NCBI RefSeq assembly: GCF_021130785.1
Contig: NC_060214.1
Span: forward strand, 834,501 to 898,500
Direction of reading: 5' to 3'
DNA: 64,000 bases
Origin: Homalodisca vitripennis
Lineage: Eukaryota > Arthropoda > Insecta > Hemiptera > Cicadellidae
Shown: positions 22,799 through 34,020 of the stretch, in pieces
How the letters are laid out: each line of letters starts with the position of its first letter
Numbering within the stretch: position 1 is the stretch's first letter
Notes under the pieces: generated by a model
Database searches by the model: none
Told to the model about the DNA's origin: nothing
Seen by the model: the letters and a program-made list of their open reading frames with translations, nothing else
Program-made: the position numbers and the translations under genes

Positions 22799-23853
22799 CA
22801 GGGTTAGCCAGTGAAATACGGGAAAGAATGGGAGATGGCCTTTACAGTTGGAAATGTGGAGTTGGTGATGGTGAATAGTGGCCGGCTCCTTCTATTTCTG
22901 CGTGTTCCGACAATTTAGTTGAGATGGAGTCGATTGGACGTGTGAACATCGACGGCTACGCGGTTAAAGTTTATTATACGGAATTGGTGAGAGGTTTGTG
23001 TGAAAACGCTGACGTGCTTGCCTTTTCGGACCGCCATTTCATACAATAGCCGCGCAACAGGGCCTGGTTCCTTCGGATAACGCTAATTCGTTCGTGGATA
23101 AAAAACCTTGAAACTAAACTGGATCAATCGTTTATAAACGAGGTAGGGAGTGCAAAAAACCGTTCTAACCCCCTCAAAATATCGCTTCATTGGTTCAAAC
23201 AAGGCAATGCTTAGAAGTCCAACGCGCCGATCTGCCAAAACAAACATTGCTTTACGCCTTGGAATTAAGTAACACTTCGGTGAGAAGGATTCTTTATCCA
23301 AGATTTAAAAATTTGCGCACACCATTACAGAAATATAGATTGTGCTTTTCTTTACGCCCCTCAACAACCCTGCCCGTTTTCCAATAATGAACACCAAAAT
23401 GTTCAACAAGATGGGGCAACAAGCCACAGAGTTGCTATGAATGCTGTGAATGCTTTGTTTCCAGGTGGCGCCATTTCCCGAAACGGGGATATCCTCTCTC
23501 TCAGATTTGACAGCCTGTGACTTTTTTTCTATGTGGTTACTAAAAAACAAGAGTTTTTCAGAACGATCCACCTAGAACTATCCCTGCCCTAAAAAACGAA
23601 TTCGGGACGAAATCGAAGGAATACCAGTCCATATGCTGCAAAATGTGTTGAGACATTTCCAGTCCCAGCTACAGCAGTGCATAGATTCTAATGGAGGACA
23701 TATGACAAGTGTTATATTCGATAAAATAATTTTTTCACTTATTGTACAGTAATGGCTACCATTTTTTTCTTTTATATTTATAACCAATTAAATAAATAAA
23801 ATTAATTTTCTTAAAGAATCAGTTACTTATTCCCGTTTCACTGGCTAACCCTG
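22799..23853 (+). mobile_element. Mariner-like DNA transposon with TIRs and TA flanks
   Basis: The left end CAGGGTTAGCCAGTGAAA at 22799 is repeated inverted at the right end (TTTCACTGGCTAACCCTG, ending 23853). TA lies directly outside both ends (22797-22798 and 23854-23855), the target duplication used by the Tc1/mariner superfamily. The 1,055-bp interior holds a broken transposase on the plus strand. The element sits in the spacer between the two block copies. Confidence 0.9.
22924..23790 (+). pseudogene. Mariner-like transposase, inactivated
   Basis: The plus strand starts with an ATG at 22924 (MESIGRVNIDGYAVKVYY). It then shows a HWFKQ phrase near 23195 and, near 23406, a catalytic-type QDGATSHRVAMNAVNALFPG followed by AISRNGDIL. 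In mariner-type transposases the QDGA aspartate is the second catalytic acid, and the third lies in a PRSPDLT motif. Here that part is scrambled by a frameshift (SLRFDSL near 23500), and several stops precede it. The first catalytic aspartate region was not identified. A normal transposase of this group is about 340 residues. This one has lost the frame in at least four places, so the copy could move only with help from elsewhere. Confidence 0.8.
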
Positions 23854-23855
23854 TA

Positions 23856-24754
23856 TTTATTCCTCTTAACTGTAATAAGACCTGTTATAACTTTAAATTC
23901 GTTTACCAGTATGCGCGTCGCAAAACAATAAGGTTTATAAAGCAAACAATGTTAATCCAAACAAACGCCAAATATTAAAATAGTATTTTCTTAAAGAATC
24001 AATACATTGTATTATTTACCCCACAAGACACGTTGCATATCATATTCTCTGCGGAACAGGCAGAGTGTTCTGTCCAAGTCAATCGCAGAACATATCTAAG
24101 CACGGTCTAGAGTATGTCCGTGTATGATATCTATACCGTATCACCTGTGGACTCTAATACAGCTATGATGGAGCACATTGATTTGAATTGTGAAGTATTC
24201 TCAAAAATAAATGAGTTCAAAATTATTATTACATAAAATCTTGCTATACATGACCAATTTTATTGTACTTGCTTATAGCTGGCAGCTCAAAAACTGCAAA
24301 TGAGAATTAAACAACTTCTTGTATAATCATGTGTAATAAATCATGTATATACGTGAGATACAACCTTCAAACCCCTTTACAACGTGGCCTACCAAGAGTT
24401 CACAAAGACAGTATGTCTTTCAGACCTCTTGTAGATGGCAGAGGTTTATTCTCTTATAAAATTACCCTAAACATTTTAAATACAATCTTAAAAATATGAT
24501 TCTCTTTCGACATTGGGAATCTTGACACGAATGTTCCAGTTGAGAAAAATCTTGACATAATAAAAAAACCATTCTGCAGAAACATTTAAACTTACTCCCT
24601 TTGACGGCAAGAGTGATAATGAACGTACTATAAGAGGTTCTACACCAAAACTACTTCTCATTCAAAAGAACATTGTATTCCCAAACAGAGGGTCTTCACA
24701 TGGACTCACCACTATCCGGCTTTTATACGATATTTATTGAAATCATAACGAAAC
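23856..24754. other. AT-rich spacer before copy 2
   Basis: No gene, tandem period or terminal repeat was seen. It lies between the mariner element and the start of copy 2. Confidence 0.55.
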
Positions 24755-24960
24755 AGAATATATATTAACACGTAGGAACCGACATAGGAATAAATATATC
24801 TTTGAAAGACGTGCGTGGATATTACAATACATAAGTGACAAGTTTATAAAACTACTTTTAATAGTAATATAAGCCTAAAAGTTATCTTTAAACATGTTAA
24901 CAAGTCAAAGTTATTTATATCTTAACTAAAAAGTGTTTATATCATTATTGCAAAGACTAC

Positions 24961-24993
<33 letters not shown>

Positions 24994-26116
24994 CAGGGTA
25001 CGTCAAAAAGTCCCGGGTCGGTTAAATTTATTTTTCAAAAATATTTTAAATAGAGCTACAAAAACCTTACACAAAGTTACTGGACATAAAAATCTATTTT
25101 ATCACATATTCAGTGATCCGACTACTTTCCTCAGGGGGGCGGCCCGCTAGGAGTCAGAAGAAAATCTTAGAATGGTAAGCATAGGTTGATATGCATATCA
25201 AATTAAAGGTCTATATTAGTAGAGTACAGAGCCGCAAAACCCGACCTCAATCGGACAACCGAGTCATAAAATGACAGCTGTTCAAAGATGGCTAAGAGTT
25301 TGCAACTTAGGTTAATGAACAAAATACACTGATGAGCTTTTTGATTTTAATTTTACTAACCCAAAACTGTTTACAATTTAATGAGTTATTCAAATGACTA
25401 CGTCTCAAACACCTCAAGAAAAGAAACACCTCATGTCCATTGTTTAATGTTAGGAAAGTTAAAGTCAAAAATCTCATCAGTGGTATTTTGTTACATTAAC
25501 CTAAGTTGCAAACTCTAGCCATCTTTGATCGGCTGTCATTTTTGACTCCGTTATCCGTTTGAGGTCGGGTTTGCGGCTTTGTACTTTAATAATAAAGACC
25601 CTTTAATTTGATATGCTTTATCAACCTATGCTTACATTTAAGATTTTTTCTGACTTTCCTAGCGGGCCGCCCCCCTGAGGAAGAGCGTAGCGTATCATCA
25701 CTGAATATGTGATAAAATAGATTTTTATGTCCAGTAAACAACTTTGTGTAAGGTTTTAGTAGCTCTATTTAAAATATTTGAAAATTATTCAACCGACCCG
25801 GGGGACTTTTTGGACCCAAAACTCTTGCATCTTTGAACGGCTGCCATTTTTGACTCGGTTATCCGTTTGAGGTCGGGTTTGTGGCTCTGTACTCTACTAA
25901 TATAGACCCTTTAATTTGATATGCATATCAACCTCTGCTTACATTTAAGATTTCTTCTGACTCCTAGCGGGCCCCGCCCCCTAAGGAAGTAGCGGATCAC
26001 TGAATATGTGATAAAATAGATTTTTTATGTCCAGTAACTTTGTGTAAGGTTTTGTAGCGCTATTTAAAAATATTTTGAAAAATATTTAACCGACCCGGGA
26101 CTTTTTGGACACCCTG
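24994..26116. mobile_element. Large fold-back TA-flanked MITE with a duplicated right arm
   Basis: The left end CAGGGTACGTCAAAAAGTCC and the following CGGGTCGGTTAAAT are mirrored by ACCGACCCGGGACTTTTTGG and CACCCTG at 26116, with TA outside both ends. The left arm (about 24994-25310) is inverted at about 25490-25815, with a loop near 25320-25490. A second copy of the right arm follows in tandem at about 25816-26116. Shared arm landmarks are the GCGGGCCGCCCC patch, GAGGTCGGGTTT and ATCACTGAATATGTGATA. There is no transposase. It is absent from copy 1 (position about 2565). Confidence 0.9.
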
Positions 26117-27815
26117 TATAATAAACCTATAGAACAACCTTTCAAACAATACTGGTGAATCTAAAAAATTAAATTAGAAATATGAAATATATTTCAGTTA
26201 AGGCCGATTGATTAAGAAGCTATGTAAACAGACCAAATCTACCAAATGGCAGAGAATTTGCTAGAATAATGCTGCTATCAATAAGGAACATTATTTTTAA
26301 AATCATAAAATTACCAGTAAATGAACTTGTTTTTCATTCATTACAAAACAAATACTCTTTCTTATGTTTTGATATATCAGTTTTTGTACACTGAGCTTCA
26401 TAATAGCTTCAGTTTGGATTGATAGTTTGGGTCTCTAAAAAGGATCCAAGAAAGCTAAAAATTAAGTTTAGTTTCCTTATTTTACCTGCACTTTCAAATA
26501 TATTCTAACTTTTTTTAACTGTTGAAAATTTGATTTAAGCAGGTCGCAACTATACACATTTATTTACAGTAATTTTAAAAGTCAAGATGTGTCAAAGCTT
26601 TAATCTTTTCAGACGAACGGTATCAAAGATTACCTACACATGTAAATAAATTTAGTTTCTATACTTTCCTGGATAAATTGCACGTTCATACTTCATTATT
26701 TACCTTCATTCTCTACATGAACGTAGCATAATTAACAATAAACCTCATTTCGCTGCATTAAAAAAAATTTAAAAAATGGTTAACTATCTTATTAATCGGA
26801 TCATCTAAAACAACAAATTCAAACTTAAAGATACAATCGGTATCTAGGTTTAAAATATTTATGTGAATTAATAAAACTAATAACATCAAATTACAGCTAC
26901 AAAAATTACAAACCTAATAGCATAAAAAAATTTATTACAATACTTAAAATGAATATATATATATACACACACATCCTCTGTATGTTTGTATATATTTCAA
27001 GATTAATATAAATAATACAGCATAAAGTTAATTTTCAAAAGTGTGTATGTATTTGTTTATTTGGAAATTGTATAGGTTAGTCACAACAAACTTACAGTCA
27101 ACAATTACAACAGGAGCAACTAACAAACAACAGGCTGAAATAGGGTAATATTGACTCACTTTAGTACAAAAAACAACGATTTTCTTGATAAAAGTAAGTC
27201 ATAAGATATTAAGCATAATATATAATGAGTGTAACCCGAAGTAACATTATATTGCCTATATTTAATTATTTTACTATTTTTTTATTTTACCGTACGCTAA
27301 TAGTAAACTTAAATTAACAGTTGTTTATAACGCAAGTTTATATCGATTTAACGAAACATTACTTTATGTTCTCATACAATAGTAATTGATTCACTCACTT
27401 ACCAGTAACTTTACCTTACTTTTAATAGTCAGATAAGTAAACTATAAACAACTTTTCTCTTAAACGTGATCATATTTACTTTACTGACTTTCATAATTGC
27501 TATAACAATATCTAACTAGGGTAAATCATATTGATTCTAATGTTTTTTCGCTATAAATTATAAAAAATATTTACAGCCCAGTGCATTAAAATGTTCAGTA
27601 TTTAACCCCGAGGTAAAGAAAATAGTGTTCACTCTTTACATGCCTACAGCATGTTTTGAATAAATTTGCAATATACATAATGTATACGTACTCAATCCAG
27701 AGGAGTATAGATATTTCTGACATAAAATGTCTAATATTTTATTGTATATTTCCATTAAAAACATGAAAAATGCAATTTTTACACTAATACATTACCAGCT
27801 AAATTTATTAAAAAT
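26117..27815. other. AT-rich sequence, partly shared, partly copy-2-only
   Basis: 26315-26650 matches 2570-2940. The part 26650-27670 has no counterpart in copy 1 and no coding pattern or terminal repeat that I can see; it includes a short AT/AC microsatellite at 26951-26972. Matching resumes at about 27675. Confidence 0.6.
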
Positions 27816-28015
27816 AATATATATATATATGTTACTAGCAGAGTAGTTTCTTATATTCTTATTTTTAAATTACATATCTAGCTAACTATATGTAACTATA
27901 TTCTGATTTATATATCTAGCTAACTATTTTTATTGTTCAACAATTTCTTATACACATAAGGTTACACACGCGTTCTAGCTTGTATTTTACAAACAAATTA
28001 CTGGAAAATCGACGC

Positions 28016-28320
28016 AGTGGCAACACCACAACTGACAATAATATCGCTGTCAACAGTCTCGGTCTCTGTCACCATATTGTCATGTCTCTGTACATTTGTC
28101 TCTGTCTGTCACTGCATATTGACATTGTATAATGTTCACATTTCAGTGATATCCAGCTGGTCTCTACTGTCGGATGTTACCACAACTGACAATATTATCT
28201 CTGTCAACAGTCTTTGTCTCTGTTACCATATTGTCAGGTATCTGTACATCTGTCTCTGTCTGTCACTGCATATTGACATTCTAATAAATGTTGACATTTC
28301 AGTGAAACCCAACTCTTCCT
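28016..28320. repeat. 159-bp satellite, 2 monomers (copy 2)
   Basis: Same monomer as 3540-4165, with starts (ACAACTGACAATA) near 28028 and 28183. The 118-codon plus frame across it is a by-product of the repeat. Confidence 0.85.
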
Positions 28321-28734
28321 TCCTTTCAGATAGTTTATTTTCAATATTCCAACTCGTGAGGAGGCATATATAATAAATGTTGCTATATTATCTTACAACT
28401 TGGATAATGTATGTAGTTTTATTACCACACGCATAGCAGTATTACCAGTGTAAAAAATTAAAAATGGTGTTTAAGTTCTATTGTAAATATCCATTTTGTG
28501 TCGGGATACAACTAAAGCTGGTTGCTGGATCCAAAATTTATGAAATGTTTACATTTATAAAACTATGTAAAATTCTAATGTCACCTCTAATTGGTAAAAT
28601 TTATTATTAGATTAATAACGTGAAAATGACGAGTTCTTCTTCTTCTTAACGGTCTGAAATTGAGTGTTAAAATAAATTAGAGGTGATAAATGTCATTATT
28701 AGTTGAAAATTATTAGTGGAATTTAGCCTGTGTC
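28321..28734. other. AT-rich spacer, copy 2
   Basis: It matches 4166-4580 in copy 1. No gene is visible. Confidence 0.6.
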
Positions 28735-29700
28735 AATTTTGGAACAGGATTCGCTTTAAACTGACCCCTGAGATCAGGGCGGTTTACCGCACTTAGTGTA
28801 GACGTTGTTGTACAAGGTACGGGTGCTAGTAAAGTCACCGATGGACTTTGTAATAATACCATTCATCAAATAGAAACACTCTGTTAAGCTGTGGACTTTA
28901 GCCTGTGTCAATGTTGGAACAGGACTCACTTTGAACTGACCCCTGAGATCAGGGCGGTTTACCACACTTAGTGCACACGTTTTTGTACAAGGTACGGGTG
29001 CTAGTAAAGTCACCGATGGACTTTGTAATAATACCATTCATCAAATAGAAACACTCTGTTAAGCTGTGGACTTTAGCCTGTGTCAATGTTGGAACAGGAC
29101 TCACTTTGAACTGACCCCTGAGATCAGGGCGGTTTACCACACTTAGTGCACACGTTTTTGTACAAGGTACGGGTGCTAGTAAAGTCACCGATGGACTTTG
29201 TAATAATACCATTCATCAAAGAGAAACACTCTGTTAAGCTGTGGACTTTAGCCTGTGTCAATGTTGGAACAGGATTCACTTTGAACTGACCCCTGAGATC
29301 AGGGCGGTTTACCGCACTTAGTGTAGACGTTGTTGTACAAGGTACGGGTGCTAGTAAAGTCACCGATGGACTTTGTAATAATACCATTCATCAAAGAGAA
29401 ACACTCTGTTAAGCTGTGGACTTTAGCCTGTGTCAATGTTGGAACAGGACTCACTTTGAACTGACCCCTGAGATCAGGGCGGTTTACCGCACTTAGTGCA
29501 CAAGTTTCTGTACAAGGTACGGGTGCTATTAAAGTCACCGATGGACTTTGTAATAATACCATTCATCAAAGAGAAACACTCTGTTAAGCTGTGGACTTTA
29601 GCCTGTGTCAATGTTGGAACAGGACTCACTTTGAACTGACCCCTGAGATCAGGGCGGTTTACCGCACTTAGTTTTTGACGGTAAAAGCAACGTTGTTGTA
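28735..29700. repeat. 175-bp satellite, about 5.5 near-identical monomers
   Basis: Successive units start exactly 175 bases apart (the same feature at 28774, 28949, 29124, 29299 and 29474). Each carries CTGACCCCTGAGATCAGGGC, GGTTTACCGCACTTAGTG, TACAAGGTACGGGTGCTAGT, AAAGTCACCGATGGACTTTG, ACCATTCATCAAAGAGAAAC and GTGGACTTTAGCCTGTGTCA. The monomers are nearly identical, a sign of recent expansion or homogenisation. Copy 1 has only one relic unit at 4585-4710. The repeated 87-codon minus-strand frame is a consequence of the period, not evidence of a gene. Confidence 0.95.
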
Positions 29701-30009
29701 AAAGGTACCGATGCAAGTGAGTTAACCGATGGACAGTGTAATATGACCCGTTATCAACATATAGAAGAAGTGGGCGATCTTCTAGCTACTGTAAACATTG
29801 TATTATTACACTGCACACGTCAAAACCCGTTTAAATCTGTATTATCACCTGGAAGCACTGGGTAAACAAGAACTGTAATACGATACAGATAGTGTTGTGT
29901 ATTTCTATCAAATGATATACTAGTTTGAAGTTTCAACTCAGATTTAATGTATATTCACAACATGAACTATAAAATAATAAAAACATATGTATATAAAAAA
30001 ATTATAATT

Positions 30010-31083
30010 AAGGCAGTCATGACACATTTTTGTCCCCTCAAGACACTGCTTCTGTGTTTATAATTTGAGACTGGTCTCTGTACTTCCTCTTTAGTACCCC
30101 TTTCTCCAGCATTACGAGATATGAGTAATGCCTGTTCCTCTTTACTACACCTCCTTCTCCGTGGCTCCTTTTTTGGGTGCCATACTCGTACAGACTATCA
30201 TTTATCGAAAACCTGAAGTCTAGTCTTCTTGTCATGGTGGATGTTTTAAAACACTAATTAGTTACCAATTTTGCCCTAGAATCTGGTTTAATGAGATGTA
30301 GTCGACTACGAAAACGCCTGTGTAACATAATTTCAGCAGAGGACGTTCCTTTCGTCCTTTGCGGCGTGTTTCTATTCGAGAATCAGAAATCAGATAATCT
30401 CATATCATGATATTTCATGGTTATAGATGTCTTCATACTTCTATTAAAAGTTCCCATCTCTCGCTCACCTAACCCAATGTTACTCCGCTAGCAGAACCGC
30501 TGAAATTCAAAACAAGTAAATTGTGTCCCGTTGTCACTCACCAACAGTTTTGGAATTCCGAAACGACAGAAAAAGTCTTTGAGAATTCGAATTGTCTTCT
30601 CGGATGTCAACCGCTTCAATTTGTAACCGTTTAGTCGTTGCATTTACCAATACAAGCCAATGATTTCCTTCAGTTTGTCCAAAAGAAATCAATATAAAAA
30701 CGGCTCCATGTTTCTGTAATATACTCCACGAGAATAATAGACATTCAGGCTCTTTCAATATGTGCTCTTGGCACATCAGAAGAAGAGCGATGAACGTGTG
30801 TCTATATCCCTGTCCAAATTTAGCCACCAAACATGCCAGTTCACTTCTCTTTTCTATATAAGTATTTATTTCATTTAGTTGGGAATTCTGTATTCTTGGC
30901 CATATTTTTATGTTCTTCATGGCATGGAATAATGTTGTATTGCTTAAAACGTTCCTTGCTTGGAAAAATATCATCCAATCGAATTTGCATAGTCTTTTTG
31001 TCAAGACAATTACCATCTTCCTCTTCCTGAGACATTGTGTCTTCTCTCAATGGAAGACGGTCCAACACATCGGCAGGAGTGTT
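30010..31083 (-). pseudogene. Ty3/Gypsy integrase remnant, copy 2
   Basis: The minus strand begins at 31083 with the region just after RNase H (TPADVLDRLPLRED). It continues into the integrase core, with an [19 protein letters not shown] phrase near 30690-30640 and [15 protein letters not shown] near 30555-30515. Next come TKGTSSAEIMLHRRFRSRLH (about 30350-30290) and a C-terminal FRFSINDSLYEYG...GVLKRKYRDQ block (30235-30065). The DNG aspartate is present. The first aspartate of the DDE triad lies in a frame-shifted spot near 30690. The uninterrupted 30534-31016 part is 160 codons. Everything upstream (RT and RNase H) is missing at the 31084 junction, although copy 1 retains it. Confidence 0.85.
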
Positions 31084-31235
31084 CATTAAGCAATTTATAT
31101 ACTTTTATTAATTTATAAATATAATAAATAGCAATTTTTGTTCTCTTATTTCTTAACCAATAATCTACATGTATATATGTACTATCTTTGGAATAATAAC
31201 TCACGTTTTTTTGCTTATTTAGCTGGTACTTCAGT
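31084..31235. repeat. Third copy of the block's AT-rich end segment
   Basis: About 140 bases starting ATTAAGCAATTTATATAC match 42093-42235 and, less exactly, 20735-20870. Here they are joined directly to the truncated Gypsy integrase, so this is a rearrangement junction. Confidence 0.8.
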
Positions 31236-31474
31236 TTATTGTAACATTGTGGTAGTAGATGGGATTTGATTTGAAAAAGTATTTTTTTATTATATATTAA
31301 TTTTACTATTTGACAACGTTTATTGCTAATTAAACAACGATATTTTAAAAATTAATTCGTTAGCATTAAGCCGTTTTATTATTTTATGAATATCAAATGA
31401 TTGTTTGCAGAACGCTATGCAATTTTAAACATTATCTCTGTCACTAAAAGTATATTTTATTGTATTCGCTTTGC

Positions 31475-32185
31475 ACTGACCGCTGAGATCAGGGCGGTTT
31501 ACCACACTTTGTGATGGCAGTAAGAATAACGTTGTTTTAATATGTATGATTAATAGTAAGCTAACCATTGGGCTTTGTAACAAAACAATTTATCCAGAGA
31601 AACACTCCAGTAATCTGCGGACTTTAGTCTGTGTCAATGTTGGGAAAGGAATCGCTTTGAGTTGACCGCTGAGATCACGGCGGTTTACCACACTTTGTGA
31701 TGGCAGTAAGAATAACGTTGTTTTAATATGTATGATTAATAGTAAGCTAACCATTGGGCTTTGTAACAAAACAATTTATCCAGAGAAACACTCCAGTAAT
31801 CTGCGGACTTTAGTCTGTGTCAATGTTGGGAAAGGAATCGCTTTGAGTTGACCGCTGAGATCACGGCGGTTTACCACACTTTGTGATGGCAGTAAGAATA
31901 ACGTTGTTTTAATATGTATGATTAATAGTAAGCTAACCATTGGGCTTTGTAACAAAACAATTTATCCAGAGAAACACTCCAGTAATCTGCGGACTTTAGT
32001 CTGTGTCAATGTTGGGAAAGGACTCTCTTTGGGTTGACCGCTGAGATCACGGCGGTTTACCACACGTTGTGATAGCAGTAAGAGTAACGTTGTTTTAATA
32101 TGTATGATTAATAGTAAGCTAACCATTGGGCTTTGTAACAAAACAATTCATCAAGAGAAACACTCCATTAACCTGCTGAATTTTG
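31475..32185. repeat. 186-bp satellite, about 4 monomers (copy 2)
   Basis: The CGGTTTACCACACTTTGTG box starts at 31495, 31681 and 31867, exactly 186 bases apart, with a fourth near 32053. The first three units are nearly identical. This matches the noisier array at 8530-10020. Confidence 0.95.
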
Positions 32186-32399
32186 TCTGTGTAATGTAAC
32201 AATAATAAAGATAAAATATTTATTACATTCAAAATTTAAGAAAGATTCTATACAATATTGTCAATATACATGTAGTAAAGTACAATTCAACTGTTTAAAA
32301 TCTTTTGCAACACTTCCTAAACTGTTTTTCATATCCTGATTACAATATAGAACAAAACTAAAGGGTTGACTGAGTGGAACACACCCTCGACACCAATAG
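32186..32399. other. AT-rich spacer, copy 2
   Basis: It matches 10021-10329. No gene is visible. Confidence 0.55.
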
Positions 32400-33470
32400 G
32401 TTTATCAATCGAACTTTGAATTTTTTGGCTCATTAAAATTGTTTATCTCATCAGGAAGCTTATTTACCAATTTAACGCCAACCTCTGGTGGTAAACATTC
32501 GAACGTGGCAGTTCTGTACTGTTGAATACGAAAGTTGTCCCAGCCCCTAGTCCCACATTGGTGAACGTCCCTGCCTTGGACCAACTCACACTTGAATCGG
32601 CAGTACAGAGTAACCTGAAGGATATAGAGGCAGGGTAACGTCATAAATTCAAGCGCTCTGAAGGAATGTTTATATTAATATCAATTTTGAAATTATTCGA
32701 ACCAAATTCTTTTGAATTCTAAATACTCTTTCAATTTGTATTTAAAACAGGTGTCCCACAGACTAAGCCTGTATGTTATATGAGGATACATAAGACCAAA
32801 ATAGGTCGTTTTTAGTACATACAAGGAGCGAGACTTTGAGAGGTTTTGTAAAGCATAAATACCCGTAGAAACCTTTAAACATGCTTAAGTAATCTTTCCA
32901 TGTCAAGCCTCGATCAAGGGATATCCCAAGCAACCTAGTGGAATTATTTTTACGGCAGTGCAATCCTCGGGCTAATTGTGCCGAAAGCAAGAATCTATTA
33001 CATTTGATTTGGAAGTGTTTGATCTCAGGTTCAACGTTAAGAAAGACTGAATACATGAATTTAGTTGTAAAAAAGATGAGAACAAAGAACATCAACCAAT
33101 TCAAATAATGTTTATAATCTTGACAGAAAAGATTTTAAAAAGTGACTAACATATACTGGAAAGATTGAATAATAGGACTATACTTGCCTGCAAGGTAAGG
33201 ATTGTCTCTTTGAAATTGGTGTGACTTTAGCTGCTTTCAGGGTGGAATGAAAAAAAACTTGAGCGACAGACGTGTTGATCAAATTTTTTAGTGGAGTCAA
33301 TATGTGCTCAAAGCAGCGTTTGAGCAGCCTCATAGACATGCCGTAATTGTCACATGACTGTTTTGGTTTGCCTCTCTGTACAAGACGGGACACCTTCTAC
33401 TCACTCACTGGAGACAGTGCCATTGAGGAGACCGGTCCCATCATTAACACTTTGTTTGAGCATTTGAAGG
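32400..33470 (-). pseudogene. Old LINE (Jockey/CR1-like) remnant, copy 2
   Basis: The minus strand has RT N-terminal text (VSRLVQRGKPKQSCDNYG, LTPLKNLINTSVAQ; 33393-33178). After a deletion comes the post-palm region with TRLLGISLDRGLTWKDYL (33104-32763), and then the C-terminal RIQQYRTATFECLPPEVGVK tail (32644-32405). The part encoding the RT catalytic centre is absent, as in copy 1. The upstream edge at about 33470 is the empty site for the younger LINE of copy 1. Confidence 0.85.
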
Positions 33471-34020
33471 ATGGATGGGATAAGGCAACAGACGAATAAA
33501 ATGCATAGAATTCGCCTGCTACTGTTGATGGATCTGTAATTAATTTGTTCTTAAATTTGGGTTTTGGCATTTTGGAATAAAACTATTCATTGGGCTGTGA
33601 CGTAAAATTTGTCATGATTCTCCCAACACTTTGGGACAATTTTCATAGTTTGTTAGTTTCTTTTAGTTCACGTTCTTTATTTCTTATTTTATTTCGATAT
33701 TTAGTCTTGAAATTTATATAAGAACATTTGTTTTCTGATCGTACGGAGATAGAATTTAAAATTTTAAACTTTCACTTAATTTGAGGATATTCACGTAATG
33801 TTGGGACAGGACTCCTGTTGTGTTGCCCGCTGAAGTCAGGACGAGTTACCGCACTTTGTAATGACGGAAATAGTAGTATTGTCGTAATAAGTATGGCTGC
33901 AAGTAAGCTAACCATTGGACTGTTTAGTAAGACAATTCATCAAGGAAAAGCTGCGTTAAGCTGCAAGCATTAGTCTATGTTAATATTCGGTCAGGACTCT
34001 GCCAGAGTGTAAGCACATAT
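33471..34020. repeat. Spacer with diverged satellite-superfamily monomer, copy 2
   Basis: It matches 15206-15790. From about 33795 it carries GGGACAGGACTC, CGCTGAAGTCAGGACG, TTACCGCACTTTGTAATGAC, AAGCTAACCATTGGAC and ACAATTCATCAAGGAAAAGC, the landmarks of the 175/186-bp superfamily. Confidence 0.7.

Noticed and set aside
28774..29716. Five similar 80-87-codon minus-strand frames exactly 175 bases apart, resembling a tandem gene family
   Set aside because: The spacing equals the satellite period and the frame exists because of the repeat. There is no start context, domain or frame preservation in the related 186-bp satellite.
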